Assembly (NCBI RefSeq): GCF_963678635.1
Contig: NC_087069.1
Coordinates: 1,998,166 to 2,062,165 of the forward strand
DNA length: 64,000 bases
From: Symsagittifera roscoffensis
Taxonomy: Eukaryota; Xenacoelomorpha; Acoela; Convolutidae
Direction of reading: 5' to 3'
Positions 11,536 to 22,273 of this stretch are shown here, piece by piece. The translations under genes and the position numbers were made by a program. The notes below the pieces were generated by a model. That model was given only the letters and a program-made list of their open reading frames with translations, was not told the DNA's origin and did no database searches. The stretch's first letter is position 1; each line of letters starts with the position of its first letter.

Positions 11536-12749
11536 TCGAAGGCTGTAGACAGAGGGGTAAAGCAAAAAGAGAACAGGTGAGAAGGCAGGGACACAAGAAT
11601 GGAGGCAGTCTTTCTATGGATACCTCTTCTGTTGAAAATCGGTAGACTTAAAATTTTTGAAAGCGTCAAAAGAAAACGAAATAAGAAAACATACACTTTC
11701 ATAATACCCGTTTTTATCAAACAAAAATTCCAGGCAAACATATCAAGCAATACACTTGAAATTCAAATTAGCAACTGAACTAATTTTAAAGCAGAAATAA
11801 GGCCGAAAACCTTTGAGCAGACACTAGTTGAGCAGGAAAAAAATGATTGTTTCAAAAAAACTTCGAATAGTTTCAAGCCTTCCTTTCAACTACCCTGTAG
11901 TTATTAGTACCCAGCAGGTCGTTATAACTGAATTTTCTTGAAACTGAGCATGTCAGCTGAAAATCATGTCAAGAGCATTGAGCAAGTTAAGTGATTCAAC
12001 TGATTTTGTTAAACTCGTTGACCAGAAAAAAGTCTTTCCGATTTAATAACGCTCGCTAATCGCAAGCGTGACAAAATGAGTCGGTTAACTCACAATTAAA
12101 AAAAATTCGAATACGAAAGATCGTTCAAAACTTGTTGCAAGGAGAGGTAAGAGAGACATTAAAACAAAAAAAAATTAGCAAATAAATTTTGGTGTAAAGG
12201 GACGTTTTATCTGAAGAGGATACACTAAGAGCAGAAATAATTATCTGCTGCAAATGCACTATCAGCCAACATTCGCAAACAACACATTTCGAATGTTCAC
12301 CGTCTACCGACAAATTCGCCAAGAGGTTAGCCGATTATTGCCAATTTAAGAGACGTCTAGCAAAAACTGAAAACACTAACTGAAAAATCTAGTAGTTTTT
12401 GAAGATCTCAGCAGGCCAAGAACTAAAATCATCAACATCATTTCAGATTCTCATTTCAATGGTGTTTTTGGGAAATCCATGAGCTCAGCTGGCTCGTAAT
12501 CATAACTCTGGTGCTTCTTTTTCAAGCAAATCTTTTACAATCGTTTCTTCTAATGTTCCATCATTAAAAAACACCATGAAGATTTTGAAGCACTTCTTTT
12601 TAGTCTCGAGTCTCCGGCTAGCGTCATATGTTTAGTGTTATATGTCTTAGTGCTAGAGATAACTCAGAACTACTAAAATAAGAAGCTTACAATAGCTTAT
12701 CACTAAAAACAGGTCTAATCGTGATGGGGACACAATGATACAAATTGTG
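11536..12749. other. AT-rich intergenic DNA, no supported gene
   Basis: Short ORFs only. A copy of the dispersed CGCAAGCGTGACAAA phrase lies near 12062. Nothing else is recognisable. Confidence 0.4.
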
Positions 12750-13740
12750 AAAAATATCAAGCTTGTAAGAAAGCTTGAAACCAGCTTTAGCGAAAAAAAA
12801 TTGATATTATTATTGAAAATTCAGGTAATCTAGTTGTTCTGCTTGTTTACTACACTTCACCGGGGATAAACTACCTTTCACAGAATATCTTATTGAAAAG
12901 CTGGAGAAACTAAATTCAGACTTTCGAAAATCATAAAATTATAGATGGAGACTTCAACATTGATACTTTAGAAAGCAATCAGTTAACGCAGCGGTATGTG
13001 AAGATTACAGCTAACGAATTTGAACTTATGAAATCGAAACCAACTAGATTTAATGATAAATCCCCTGCAAGTACTGACCCTTCCATTTTCCGTAATTTGA
13101 ACAGCCCAACTTTCGAATTTCTTAACAATGAGTGCTTCTTCGATCACTATCCCGTTACTTTGCGCGAAATCTTCGAAAACAAAGATACGATTAAACGCAA
13201 ACAAATCGCGTCATGTCCTTTCTAATGATCAAAAACTGAAAAATTTCCAGCTTCAATTTAAACCTAAATTTGAATCGTCAGGGCTAGTAACATATGACGA
13301 GATCAATTAATCATAAAAATTATTTCAAAACTGTTTAAGGGAAACATTAGATGATTCTGCACCTCTACGCGAGGTCCGCCAAAAGACAAGAAGTAATGCT
13401 CAATGGTTCCAGAAAAGCCTGAAAAACTCAATAATCAAGTGAAACTCTTTATTAAAAACTTGGAAAGCTGATCCTGACAACTTATTGAAAAAGACATTTT
13501 CTTCAGGAAAGAAAGAAGATAGAAAATAGATAAGAACAACTAAACGTGACTACTATCATAATAAAATAAAGAAAGGTATTCAGGACTTGGGACAGGTTTT
13601 ACGTTACTAAATGAAATACAAGGGAACAATTCCCTCAGAGTAAACACTACACTAGTCACCAATGGAATGATTAAGCTGCCACTGCTGAGCAGCAGAGGTG
13701 CCACCAAGATAAACACTACTTACAGCGAGTTTTTTCAAAA
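12750..13740 (+). mobile_element. LINE remnant, APE-type endonuclease part
   Basis: Plus-strand frames with several breaks give the order expected for the second half of a LINE endonuclease. VYYTSPG lies near 12845, DGDFNID near 12942-12962, then ANEFELM and KPTRFN (near 13010-13050), and a final FFDHYPV near 13137-13157. The following 500 bases read as the linker before a reverse transcriptase (QWFQKSLKNS near 13407). The catalytic-core motifs of the reverse transcriptase are absent. It is truncated and has stops. Jockey/CR1 style is inferred. Confidence 0.7.
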
Positions 13741-14572
13741 TGGTTCGTAAAATAACCTTACACTCGCTAGGTTGCTGTTGTATATTCTGCTCCATTCTAT
13801 TTCAGTTTTTGTTCAAACCAATTCACCAAGTGAAAGAACTGTGGCGTAGGGTGTTTTTCTGAGTCTGACTACCTGAATGAAAGCTCGCAGGAATCTAGTT
13901 AGTTATCACATTTAAAACCCTTCAGTTGTGATTCCGATTCCAAAAATAAAACTTTTAAAAAACTGGTCTGAACATTTTCGGACACACTTTTATATATAAA
14001 ACTTTGATAAATAATACTTTTACTCTCGGTTTTTGCAATTAATACCCTAATTAAGTCGCGGTTTGCTGAAAAAAATGACGATTTTTTAAACATTTTTGAA
14101 CTCCTTTCCCCTTTGCAATTGTGGTTGCAACAATCTACGCTACTTGTTTTTATTCAGAAATTATATCTTTGAATTTACGAATCAATTGAGCAATTTTATC
14201 TTTTCACTCAAGAACAATAAGTCGACTTTACTTGCATCATTTTTAGTGATTTTTTACTCTGAAACTATTTGAGTTTTAAAATGGTTTTTTTGTATTCAAC
14301 ACTTGATGGAGAATCTGACGCATGATTTCATATCATTCCAACTATTTTCAGTTATTTTCAATAAACATGTACCTTTTGAGCTATCCAACCCACCAGGGGG
14401 GAATTGGAGGAGACTGTTGAATTAATCCCAATCTACCTCATATTTATTAAAAAGGACGAAATTTGTTGTAGCGACATGATATGATCACAGACACTGCTTG
14501 AACAACTTTGCACGAATAACCGAGAGCATGGACTTAAATTGAATCAACAATACAATTATGGCGGTACAATAT
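13741..14572. other. Intergenic, between LINE remnant and MLF 3' end
   Basis: No supported gene. The minus ORF at 13899-14093 has no family resemblance. Confidence 0.45.
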
Positions 14573-14578
14573 TTTATT
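14573..14578 (-). terminator. Candidate polyadenylation signal for MLF
   Basis: AATAAA on the minus strand, about 285 bases past the MLF stop codon. It is the first canonical hexamer I found downstream of that gene. Confidence 0.4.
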
Positions 14579-14863
14579 CGCACTAAAAGTTGATGAGAAT
14601 CTCTATAATTTAGAAAAGGCCATGACAGGTCACATGGTTTCCTTAGTAGGTTAATCTAGTCACAACTATAACTCTAAAGCTTATATTCTAAAATTATAAT
14701 TAATCAACTACAAAACTCTAGAACGATAACCAGTGATAAGTTTACCAAAACCCTTCCGTCATAATTGTAACAGTGAAAATAAATGACATTCAAATCAGAG
14801 AAGTTTTGTCGGTCTGTCAGTTGAAAAAAAGTTTCTAGTGGTTAGTATTTTACTTTGTATTGC

Positions 14864-15556
14864 TTAGTAATCAATCGCTCGTTCGACATTTGGGTGCTCA
14901 TTTTTATGCTGATATCTACGTCGCCCACGACCTCCATTCTCGATCCCCCGAATTGGCTGCTGCCTTAAATTAGCAGTGGCCCTCGCCCACTCTTCATTGA
15001 ACTGACTTGCTTCCGATTCATCCATGTTGATAAAGTTCTGCCGCTCGTCCCGTTCATTGGTCCGTCGGTTCATCGCTCTTTCGACAACATGGCCGCGTTC
15101 GTTCAGATGATGTCCAATTGCCATTTTGTTCAAACCTGACTCCGTGTCACGTACCGTTTTCCTCGTTTCCTTCACGCCACCGGGCCCCTGTCTAGTCGAA
15201 GAGGTGGCTTCGAAATACTTCGGTTCTCCCTGACCGCCTGCATTGCTGAAACTCATCACGCTCGAATAGGAATAGGACTGCCCGTTCTGACCTACATGTT
15301 GCTGCAATTGACTCATATCCGGCATCATAGGTCCAGCTGTAAACCCTCTGGACATTTCCTGCATCATCCGATTCATATGAGCAAAAGGATCCATAAACAT
15401 ATCACTTTGTCTGGCCAAAGAATGGTTTCCCCTCTGCTGTCCAGTCTGTCTCATATCTGGTGGTCCTTCTAGAGCGCCAAAAGGACTGCCATGATAGTTG
15501 CCAAATGGTTGAAAGAACGGATCGTTGTTTATGTTAGCGAAATTATTGCCCCACAT
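14864..15556 (-). CDS. MLF: Myeloid leukemia factor (MLF) family protein
   Basis: A 230-residue open frame without introns. The N-terminal half is rich in Phe, Met, Gly and Pro and contains the MLF-type run FMDPFAHMNRMMQEMSRGF (about residues 54-72). The centre carries the family's conserved SFSNAGG..PKYFEATSSTRQGPGGVKE region, then KTVRDTESGLNKMAIGHH, ERGHVVER and the NMDESEASQFNEEW segment. The tail is basic. MLF proteins are small animal adaptor proteins linked to transcription control, protein stability and aggregate handling; the role here is inferred from family membership. The start is the first ATG, in an AAAAT context, and the length matches invertebrate relatives. The upstream TTTGTTTTCGGTAG resembles a 3' splice site, so an intron in the 5' UTR or trans-splicing is possible. 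The frame looks intact. Being single-exon, it could in principle be a retrocopy, but no A-tail was seen. Confidence 0.93.
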   Translation of the reverse strand: MWGNNFANINNDPFFQPFGNYHGSPFGALEGPPDMRQTGQQRGNHSLARQSDMFMDPFAHMNRMMQEMSRGFTAGPMMPDMSQLQQHVGQNGQSYSYSSVMSFSNAGGQGEPKYFEATSSTRQGPGGVKETRKTVRDTESGLNKMAIGHHLNERGHVVERAMNRRTNERDERQNFINMDESEASQFNEEWARATANLRQQPIRGIENGGRGRRRYQHKNEHPNVERAIDY

Positions 15557-15877
15557 ATTTTTCTACCGAAAACAAATGGAAACATCACTATCATGATGAC
15601 TAGCTCGTAACGCACCTCCGGTGCCTCGAATTTTTATCAACTCTAGAAACAACCACATATTTGGGAAATAAGATCTATATCTTTTGAGTGAACTTTGACA
15701 GCAGCCAACCATAGGGTTCGTGATACAATTTTTTCATAGTTTTATTAATACAAATTTTGAAAACTCATAAAACTTGTGCAGTTTTAAATTAATTTATTGA
15801 AAAAATTTAAATCAACAAAGAAACGTCACATCCCGGAAACTATCAGCAATTGATCAGTCGCATTTGGAATCAAATTT
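15557..15877. other. MLF upstream region
   Basis: No gene. It must hold the MLF promoter, but I see no clear core element. An acceptor-like pyrimidine tract ending TAG lies directly upstream of the start codon on the minus strand. Confidence 0.3.
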
Positions 15878-16365
15878 TGTGACATTCGACTAGAATTGTG
15901 CCAGCCGGTCATTTTTGGAAGTTTGACCTTGAGGAACACGAAATACGTAATTTTGGGAGGAAATTTAATTTTTCAAAATTTCGAATGGAGCCTGTCATGG
16001 TCAACTTTCTCGCGAAAACTGAAAATCTCAGAAAAAGAAGATCAGAACATACGATTTACAATCGCGGGAAAGTACCTAAAAAGCAGCGGGATATTGCTCT
16101 TCGCAATTTCCAGATACAAAATAAACGCGAGTAGAGCCGTCTTATCCTGAAATAGGAGAAGAAACGATTGCGAAAAAAAGAACACAATTATTCGAGCTGA
16201 ACTAGAGTGAATCCTCAGTGGAAAGGTGGACAGCTGGGGTGTCCCAATGGTTCAGACCAAAACTTCATTACTAGAGTCAAAACTTATTTCCCTTATTGAA
16301 ACTAATTAGTATTAAACTTCTCAAGTTATCATACTTATTTCTCGAGTTGCTCATTAATTTAGTTA
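15878..16365 (+). repeat. LTR-like fragment related to the next LTR
   Basis: It starts TGTGACATTCGACTAGAA, nearly the same as the start of the older LTR at 16366. It also contains a TTTTTCAAAATTTCGAATGG phrase seen in that LTR family. After the first bases the similarity is weak. It is probably an old, diverged LTR copy or a partial duplication. Confidence 0.4.
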
Positions 16366-16941
16366 TGTGACATTCGACCAGAATGTGAAAAATGCAATCT
16401 ATGCAGACTTCGAATTTTTAGCAGTAAGCCTTCCGGATTGATGATTATTAAGAATTAAGAACGTTATTGGAACGATTGGCCAAACGGTGAGGGCTGGAAT
16501 ATTCTGGTATTTTAAAATTTCAAAAATTCGAACTATGACGTCATATTTCTGAGAAACGTCAGAAACGGCCATTTTGACTAAAACGAGAAAGAAAAAGAGA
16601 ACAACATTAGCTGCGCTAACAACAACTACGAAATTGAGATCGGAAAACGACAACGAGTTACAGAGTAACAGAGAACACTCCGAGTTGCAACTATTGTGCT
16701 GCTACAATAGTTGCAAGGCCGTTGCGAACAACGGTGAAGGGTGAGAGACGGCCTTCCGGATTAAGAGAAAATCAGGATTAGCGAGCTTGATCCAGCGGAT
16801 TCATCAATCCGGAAGGGTAAAGAAACTGAAACTTTTAACCTGTTACATAAACTTTTAGCTTCCTGTCATGTCCTGACTTGAATTTAATTAATATCTAGAT
16901 TCATTTTGATAAGGATGAGAAGCTAGGAGTTGGGGGAAAGG
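16366..16941 (+). repeat. Older LTR, left part, interrupted by element 1
   Basis: It aligns in order with the element 1 LTR: TGTGACATTC start, CCAGAA, CCTTCCGG, GAGGG..GGAATATTCT, TTTAAAATTTC, AACGGCCATTTTGACT and GAGAACAACA. Many substitutions separate the two. Similarity stops at 16941 and resumes after the 3' LTR of element 1 at 41605, so the younger element landed inside this LTR. Confidence 0.7.
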
Positions 16942-17824
16942 TGTGCCATTCTGCCAGATGACACAGCACAACCTTCCGGCGACGTAAAAAAGAACGACTA
17001 AAGGCCTTATTGACGAAAAAGTATTGCGAAGGAGGGTCGGAATATTCTAGAATTTTCATTTTTAAAATTTCGATTGGAAGAAGAATATTTCTCAGAAATA
17101 CGAAAAACGGCCATTTTGACTGAAAAAGTGACGAAATTGAGAACAACGACAGATATAGTGAAAAACAGTCGTGCAAGAGACGGAAAATACGGAGCCCCTT
17201 ATCGTGGCAACAACACACGATAAGGACCTTAGCAGTGTATATTGGTGGAGAAGGAGGCTTGAGTGGGGGAAGAAATATACCACGGAACCCTCCCGGGACA
17301 CAAATTGGAAGAGATAAGAGCGTTATCTCAGGAATATTACGGGAGCGGAGGCTTGGTCCCCCAGAGACTGTTTATGTGAAGGGACTGTATAGAACTAACT
17401 TTGTAGCTACCTGAATGTCATAGATCTCTTAATTAACACCGTTATTGTTTGATATTTCAGAATATGAGTAGCTAGAAAGAGGAAAGGGTCAATCCATCTC
17501 CAATGGATTTAATATAGAACTGTCACACAAAAACATATTAAAATGGGTTGTTCGAGCCGTGTTTTTAATGACAATCATGAAGTCTGAGGATCCGAGACTC
17601 AGCTATGTGGTTGTGTTCGCATGTAAACGAAAGCTGATCAAAAGTCGTTTGACTGATGGCCTAAAAATGGTAACTTTTTACTTTGCCCTAGACAGACCAG
17701 AAAATCAACTGGCAAGGTCGAGACGGTGAAAAGCGAGTAGGATTAAGGTAACTGACGCCTGCCAGTCGTTAATAGGTACTTTTCCAACGCTCCGTCGCTG
17801 TGTAGTATTTGGGTGAATGTTACA
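16942..17824 (+). repeat. 5' LTR of element 1
   Basis: 883 bp, starting TGTGCCATTC and ending GAATGTTACA; the final A is shared with the flank, so the end may be one base earlier. It matches 40718-41604 throughout. Inside are a 10-bp perfect inverted repeat (CCTTATCGTG...CACGATAAGG, about 17196-17224), GAGATAA...TTATCTC at about 17311-17329, and AATCCAT...ATGGATT near 17493-17511. A TATA-like TGTATAGAAC lies near 17386 (TATATAG in the 3' copy) and could set the start of the genomic RNA. Confidence 0.92.
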
Positions 17825-17836
17825 TAGACGTTTTTA

Positions 17837-17854
17837 TGGCGCTCCTGGGTGGGC
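17837..17854 (+). promoter_or_regulatory. Primer-binding site, probably tRNA-Asn
   Basis: TGGCGCTCCTGGGTGGGC lies 12 bases past the 5' LTR. It starts TGG, and its reverse complement (GCCCACCCAGGAGCGCCA) closely resembles the 3' end of eukaryotic tRNA-Asn, differing at two adjacent acceptor-stem positions as I recall that tRNA. The match fits minus-strand priming. The exact tRNA of this species would settle it. Confidence 0.6.
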
Positions 17855-17974
17855 CTGTCAAAGGCATAAGACCATCATGATCAGCAAGCGTTTCAGCGAC
17901 GAACCCTCCGCTCCGGGCGTATGCCCGAGTTGGAGGCCTTAATGACCGTTATTGTACTAGCGGGAAGGTGCGTA

Positions 17975-19085
17975 CCCTCCGTCCAGTACAATTTAGCTTT
18001 TTGACTTGGTTAACACCGAAAGTTCCGGTGGCCGGAGGGTTAGGTGGGAAGTCATGAACCCGCTTGTCCCGAGGTCCCGGGACCAAAAACAATTAAAGAG
18101 AAAGCGTAAAACCAAACAAAAATAGTGTATAACCAACAAAAAACCAAAACAAATTTATTTGAAAACAAAAAAGTACAAAAAACAGTAAAAAATCCAAAAA
18201 AGACCAAAAACAGTAAAAAATGTAAAGTGACAGTTTATATGTTATTTCCGGACGAGATGTGATCTGACCTTCCTATTTATTGTTGTTTCAGATTGATTTA
18301 TATCGTTTCTGATAGAAAGATTGTGTGTTTTGGTGAAGGGTTGGATACCCTCCCTCGAGTGTAATTTGAGTGTTTAAGCACGTTAATGGTGATTTTGCCG
18401 GTGGCCGGAGGGTAGAGTGGCAAGCTGATCAACGTGTTCCACACTCAACAGGGGGGACATCAGGGACAACATCCGCAACGTCTGTTGGGTATCGTTGAAG
18501 CAATTTTAGTATCGTTTGGGTACTATTTCATTAAAACTTAAGTGGTGGGGGGCACGATTGGCGCGGTCCGATTGTACCCTCCATCGATTACAAATTTCCG
18601 AGTTAAGGGTCTTAATTCGGGTATTTTGGTGCAAAGGAGGGTATAGTACTATTCATTAACGACTATTAATAGGTTATTATCCTTATTACATATTACTTAT
18701 CTATTTAGACCCAAAAAAAAACACCCAATTTTGTCGAAAATCATCGATTTTCGATCAAACTGTAGAACAACAAAAAGCTATTATATAGGGAGTAGCTACG
18801 TAGTTCGATCCCCCTAACTAAAGAAACCGCGTGAGAAAAGACTCAGTAGAAGTTGGAAAAAACCAAAATTTTTCGGTCAAAATTTCGATAATTTTCTGAA
18901 TTTTGTCAATCTGTTTTGGGGATCGAGTTTTTGAGTTTTTAGAGTTAGAGCAATAAAATTTTTTGCGTTAGGAGCGTGCTAGCATAACGTGCTCGGTTAC
19001 TAGAGAAATTCTTGAGTAACCCTCCGATCAGCTCCGTAGATAGAGCTAACGACTTAAGGATCGGAAAAAGAAGGAATCGGAGGGT
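17975..19085 (+). repeat. Four spaced ACCCTCC...GGAGGGT inverted-repeat units
   Basis: The arms lie at 17975-17981/18034-18040, 18347-18353/18407-18413, 18576-18582/18636-18642 and 19019-19025/19079-19085. The distance between arms is 52, 53, 53 and 53 bases. Flanking bases extend the stems (TACCCTCC/GGAGGGTA twice; ACCCTCCGAT/ATCGGAGGGT in the last). Units 1 and 2 also share the segment GGTGGCCGGAGGGT. Further single or paired copies continue to 19925. Confidence 0.75.
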
Positions 19086-19417
19086 CTAAATTTGATAGTT
19101 ATTGACCAAACTTTTGTCTCCAAACCAATTTTGATCCGGTTTTTTGCACTATTCCAGTGCCGTACAGGGCTACTACGCTCGTTTCAATTATTTTTAGGCA
19201 CTTTCGATAGGAATTGCGGAAAAAATTTTTCAGAACCTATATAGGTGGTGAAAAAAGGCCACTTGGACAAACACGTTTTTGGCAATTTCTCAAAGACTAG
19301 TCATCCGATCGGGATAATTTTGGTACCATAAGTCAAAATTTTGGATCACTTTTCCGGAACGCAACCGTTTTTGGGTTGATAATCTCGGAAAAGAAAATTT
19401 TTTTAGAATTTGTTGGT

Positions 19418-19925
19418 TCGGAGGGTCCAAATTACAGGCAACCCTCCGAGCGGCAGAAAATTTTGTCAAAACATCTTTTTATTCAACTGGGAAGGTTGAC
19501 CGTGTCAGCCAACCTAGTTTTAAGTCAGGTAGACCTCTTTTGGAGACTTTGTTGCAGTAACATAACCTTTTTTCTTGATTTTTGAGAAACCCTCCGAGGC
19601 AACCCTCTGGAGTCAGCTAAGGCCCTTAGCAACCCTCCTTAGTGTAAAATTTCCACGAGGTTATCCAAAGAAGTTAAGACAGCCCCCCTGATAGAGAATT
19701 TAGCTTGTTTTGACGCTTCCTGAAGTCAATTGAAGGCCCTTCTGAGTGAAGCTCAGAAATTTGAAAATTTTGGAGGTACCCTCCGAAGTAACCCTCCGGA
19801 GCATATTAAGCATCTTATTGACCCTCCTTAGTAAATAAAGGGGGACCCTCCAAAGTGACTTGGGTGATTAAGGTACTCTCCGAAGTAGGTTAAGTGTCCT
19901 AACAACCCTCCGAAGTAACCCTCCG
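19418..19925 (+). repeat. Dense ACCCTCCG motif cluster
   Basis: A reversed pair TCGGAGGGT/ACCCTCCGA (19418-19426/19441-19449) forms a 9-bp hairpin. After it come direct copies near 19590, 19632, 19779, 19791, 19822, 19842, 19905 and 19916, often as ACCCTCCGAAGTAACCCTCCGGAG doublets. There is no coding frame across them. Confidence 0.65.
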
Positions 19926-20160
19926 GAGTGTCTTAAACCTTCTAAACAACCCAAAGTTAGAAACTTGAGGAAATCTTCTGTGGCAATTTGGGAAAAGGAA
20001 AATATCCATTTAATTTAAATCATATTAGGATATAAGGCGCGCTTATTAAGATCATAAGAGCCCATTTTGACCCGGAAATTTGTGATCAACTTTGGATTCT
20101 AGATCGGGTGTATCAGAATTACCCGAACAGAATTTTTTTTTATTGTGATTTTGGTTGTGT

Positions 20161-20446
20161 GGTTGCCTTGAGCTACTTAATAGGAAAGTTCGGGCAATCC
20201 AGGAACGAATAAAGGAATACCTCGGTGAGTGTATTAGGCAAATACACACTCACTTGAGAAGAAAAGTTGTTCCCTACTCTCGTGCACTTGGAGCAGTCCG
20301 GGTGTGGGAGAGCTTTTTCATAGACTTTGGAAATTTTCGATCAGAGGTTGCCTTGAGCCATTTAATAGGACAGCTCGGGCAATCACAGGGCACCTAAAAG
20401 AAGACCTCGGTGGGTGTATTAAGCAAATACACACCCACTTGAGAAG
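20161..20446 (+). repeat. Duplicated ~100-bp hairpin unit in leader
   Basis: Two copies (about 20161-20262 and 20346-20446) start GGTTGCCTTGAGC and share TCGGGCAATC, ACCTCGGTG and CACTTGAGAAGA. Each contains a stem: GTGAGTGT with ACACTCAC in copy 1, and GTGGGTGT with ACACCCAC in copy 2. The A-T pair of copy 1 is replaced by a G-C pair in copy 2, so pairing is kept. Confidence 0.75.
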
Positions 20447-21043
20447 ACTGTGTCCTGGGCTTTGTTCTTTCGGATCGTTCCGATTGAGGGAAGTCTTTTT
20501 CTTTAAGACTAAGTTTTATTGATCTGTTTCTGAGTCATCACTGCTTTTATCAAAGATTGTTTAATTTTAACAAAGCAGTGACTTGATAAATTGTGTGGCG
20601 ATAAATTGATACTGACAAAAGGTCGCTGTCACCTGTAGGATATTCTTATCTGATTATCTATTGTGTTTGGTGTGTTGATTATATCTGGTGAAAATTTTGT
20701 GATACTGTTATAATATACGACAGGGTTGAGCTAGCATTATATCAATACTGAGCAGGCCCTGTGTGTGTGTAACTCTAACGGAGTCACTAATATTGTCATT
20801 GAGAAATCTAAGAGACGCTCTTGATACTTACGAGATCGAGGAGGCAGCGTTAAGTAATTTAACTTGAATTTGTTTGCGGTACGTGTGCATCGCCATTAAA
20901 TCATACGAAAATTGTTTTTGTAACAAAGCATGCAGCGCAGGGACTCGTTAGGATCGACTACTAAGATTCCCAGGCTGAGTAAGGGCAGCACGCGAAAATT
21001 TAAAACTAGGCGTAGCCAGTGATCGTTTAGCAGCGCCTCCGAA

Positions 21044-22273
21044 GTGTTTGCCGAAAACGAATCGACTAAAGGTCAACCTGATCTTTCAGTGAGCGAAATG
21101 AGATTGAGGAGCGAGAAAAACCTCGATGGCGATCAAAGGCGGAGCGCCGAAACCGGAACCGCAAGCGAAACGCTTGTGGACCCCTTTGACCAGGAAGAAC
21201 AGACGCTCATTCGACCCGACTTTGAGCCGAGCGAGGACCTCGAGCGGGAGGAAGTCGAGAGGACGGAGGAGACCTCGGAGCGTTCCGAGGTCGAGCCACG
21301 AGAGGAAGTCTTATTCAAGGGAATGTCCAAATCGGAGACCAAGAGTCACAGGTGGAGGGGAGAATACTCACATTCGGCTGGTGCCCACTCATCCCTGGCC
21401 AAGCAGAGCAAAAATGCAATGATGTCGAGTATAAGCCCGAGTGAAGAACAACCGGGTTCGAAGGCCAAGAAGAGTTGGAAGTCATTGTACGACGAGCGCA
21501 TGGCGTCACTACCAACTGTAGGTTTAACTTCCAGTTATGACTACCCGGAGACATCCCATCCGGATGTGAACTTCACACCGTGCCCAAGGAACGATAGGAA
21601 CGGGAAGGCGTTATCAGCCTCGCCGACCAGGCCCATGTCAGATGGGATAACAATGGGAGCGTCATCAACCTTCGACAGATTAATGACATCCATGAGCAAG
21701 CAAAAAGGCGGTGCGTCATCAAGCACCAGGCTGCAGCCGCAGTTGACCTCATCTACTCTGGGACTAACCCCGTCAATTGGGGCCACTGGCGACATAAGTG
21801 ACATGTTCGCTGGCGTAATGAATGGTCTGGATGAACTGAGACGGGACATGACTAAAAGAATAGATCAGGTTGATGAGAGAGCTCACAAGGGTCAAGAGAA
21901 TCTGAGAGATGAACTAATGCACGTGAAGTCGCAGGCGAGGGTTGATCAAGCTCAGTTGATTCGCAACACCGATCAATGCCTGGCGGAGAGCCTGGCACAG
22001 GCAAACAAGGAGTCATACAAAAGAGAGGCTAGGATGACCAGAGAGATCGAACGATTGTTGAACGATCATGATAGTACCTACGCCCACACGATGACTAGCC
22101 TGGAGAAGAGATTAGATGCAAAGTCTGACTTGATGATGCGGAAGCTTGACGCGATCCTGAATGGGAGTAGTTGGCAGGAGCATTTCAACCCAAGGGAGCG
22201 CTCACGCCATGCGAATGTTGGAGATGGTACGGGCAGCAATGCCAGAGCCCAGCAAGGCTCGAGAACGAACTAG
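21044..22273 (+). CDS. gag: Gag N-terminal part (element 1)
   Basis: A 409-codon frame. The annotated first codon is GTG; the first in-frame ATG is at 21098, and another ATG at 20930 is cut off by TGA at 21020, so the original start may be 20930. The protein is acidic at the start, with E/R-rich runs and low-complexity Ser/Thr stretches, then a long charged helical segment (about residues 250-370) with coiled-coil character. It has no family match of its own; it is assigned to gag because the same frame continues past the TAG at 22271-22273 into the capsid domain. That stop may be a mutation. Alternatively, two compensating frameshifts may exist, because another frame (about 22161-22370) also reads as plausible protein here. 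Confidence 0.7.
   Translation: MFAENESTKGQPDLSVSEMRLRSEKNLDGDQRRSAETGTASETLVDPFDQEEQTLIRPDFEPSEDLEREEVERTEETSERSEVEPREEVLFKGMSKSETKSHRWRGEYSHSAGAHSSLAKQSKNAMMSSISPSEEQPGSKAKKSWKSLYDERMASLPTVGLTSSYDYPETSHPDVNFTPCPRNDRNGKALSASPTRPMSDGITMGASSTFDRLMTSMSKQKGGASSSTRLQPQLTSSTLGLTPSIGATGDISDMFAGVMNGLDELRRDMTKRIDQVDERAHKGQENLRDELMHVKSQARVDQAQLIRNTDQCLAESLAQANKESYKREARMTREIERLLNDHDSTYAHTMTSLEKRLDAKSDLMMRKLDAILNGSSWQEHFNPRERSRHANVGDGTGSNARAQQGSRTN

Larger units (their letters stand above)
17825..21022 (+). other. Element 1 leader (5' untranslated region), 3.2 kb
   Basis: There is no convincing ORF from the LTR to gag. The leader holds the primer site, a perfect 12-base palindrome GGTCCCGGGACC (18073-18084), an A-rich block (18085-18225) and more than 15 copies of ACCCTCC or its complement. 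It also holds a 100-bp duplicated hairpin unit near gag. An ATG at 20930 is in the gag frame but is followed by TGA at 21020. The leader is unusually long and structured for a Ty3/gypsy element. Confidence 0.7.

Noticed and set aside
16916-16941. Purine-rich GGAGTTGGGGGAAAGG just before the 5' LTR
   Set aside because: It looks like a polypurine tract, but it belongs to the interrupted older LTR and matches its AAAGAGGAAAGGG segment.
16901-17301. Minus-strand frames over the LTRs (also 40674-41063)
   Set aside because: The same frame appears in both LTRs simply because the LTRs are copies; no protein family.
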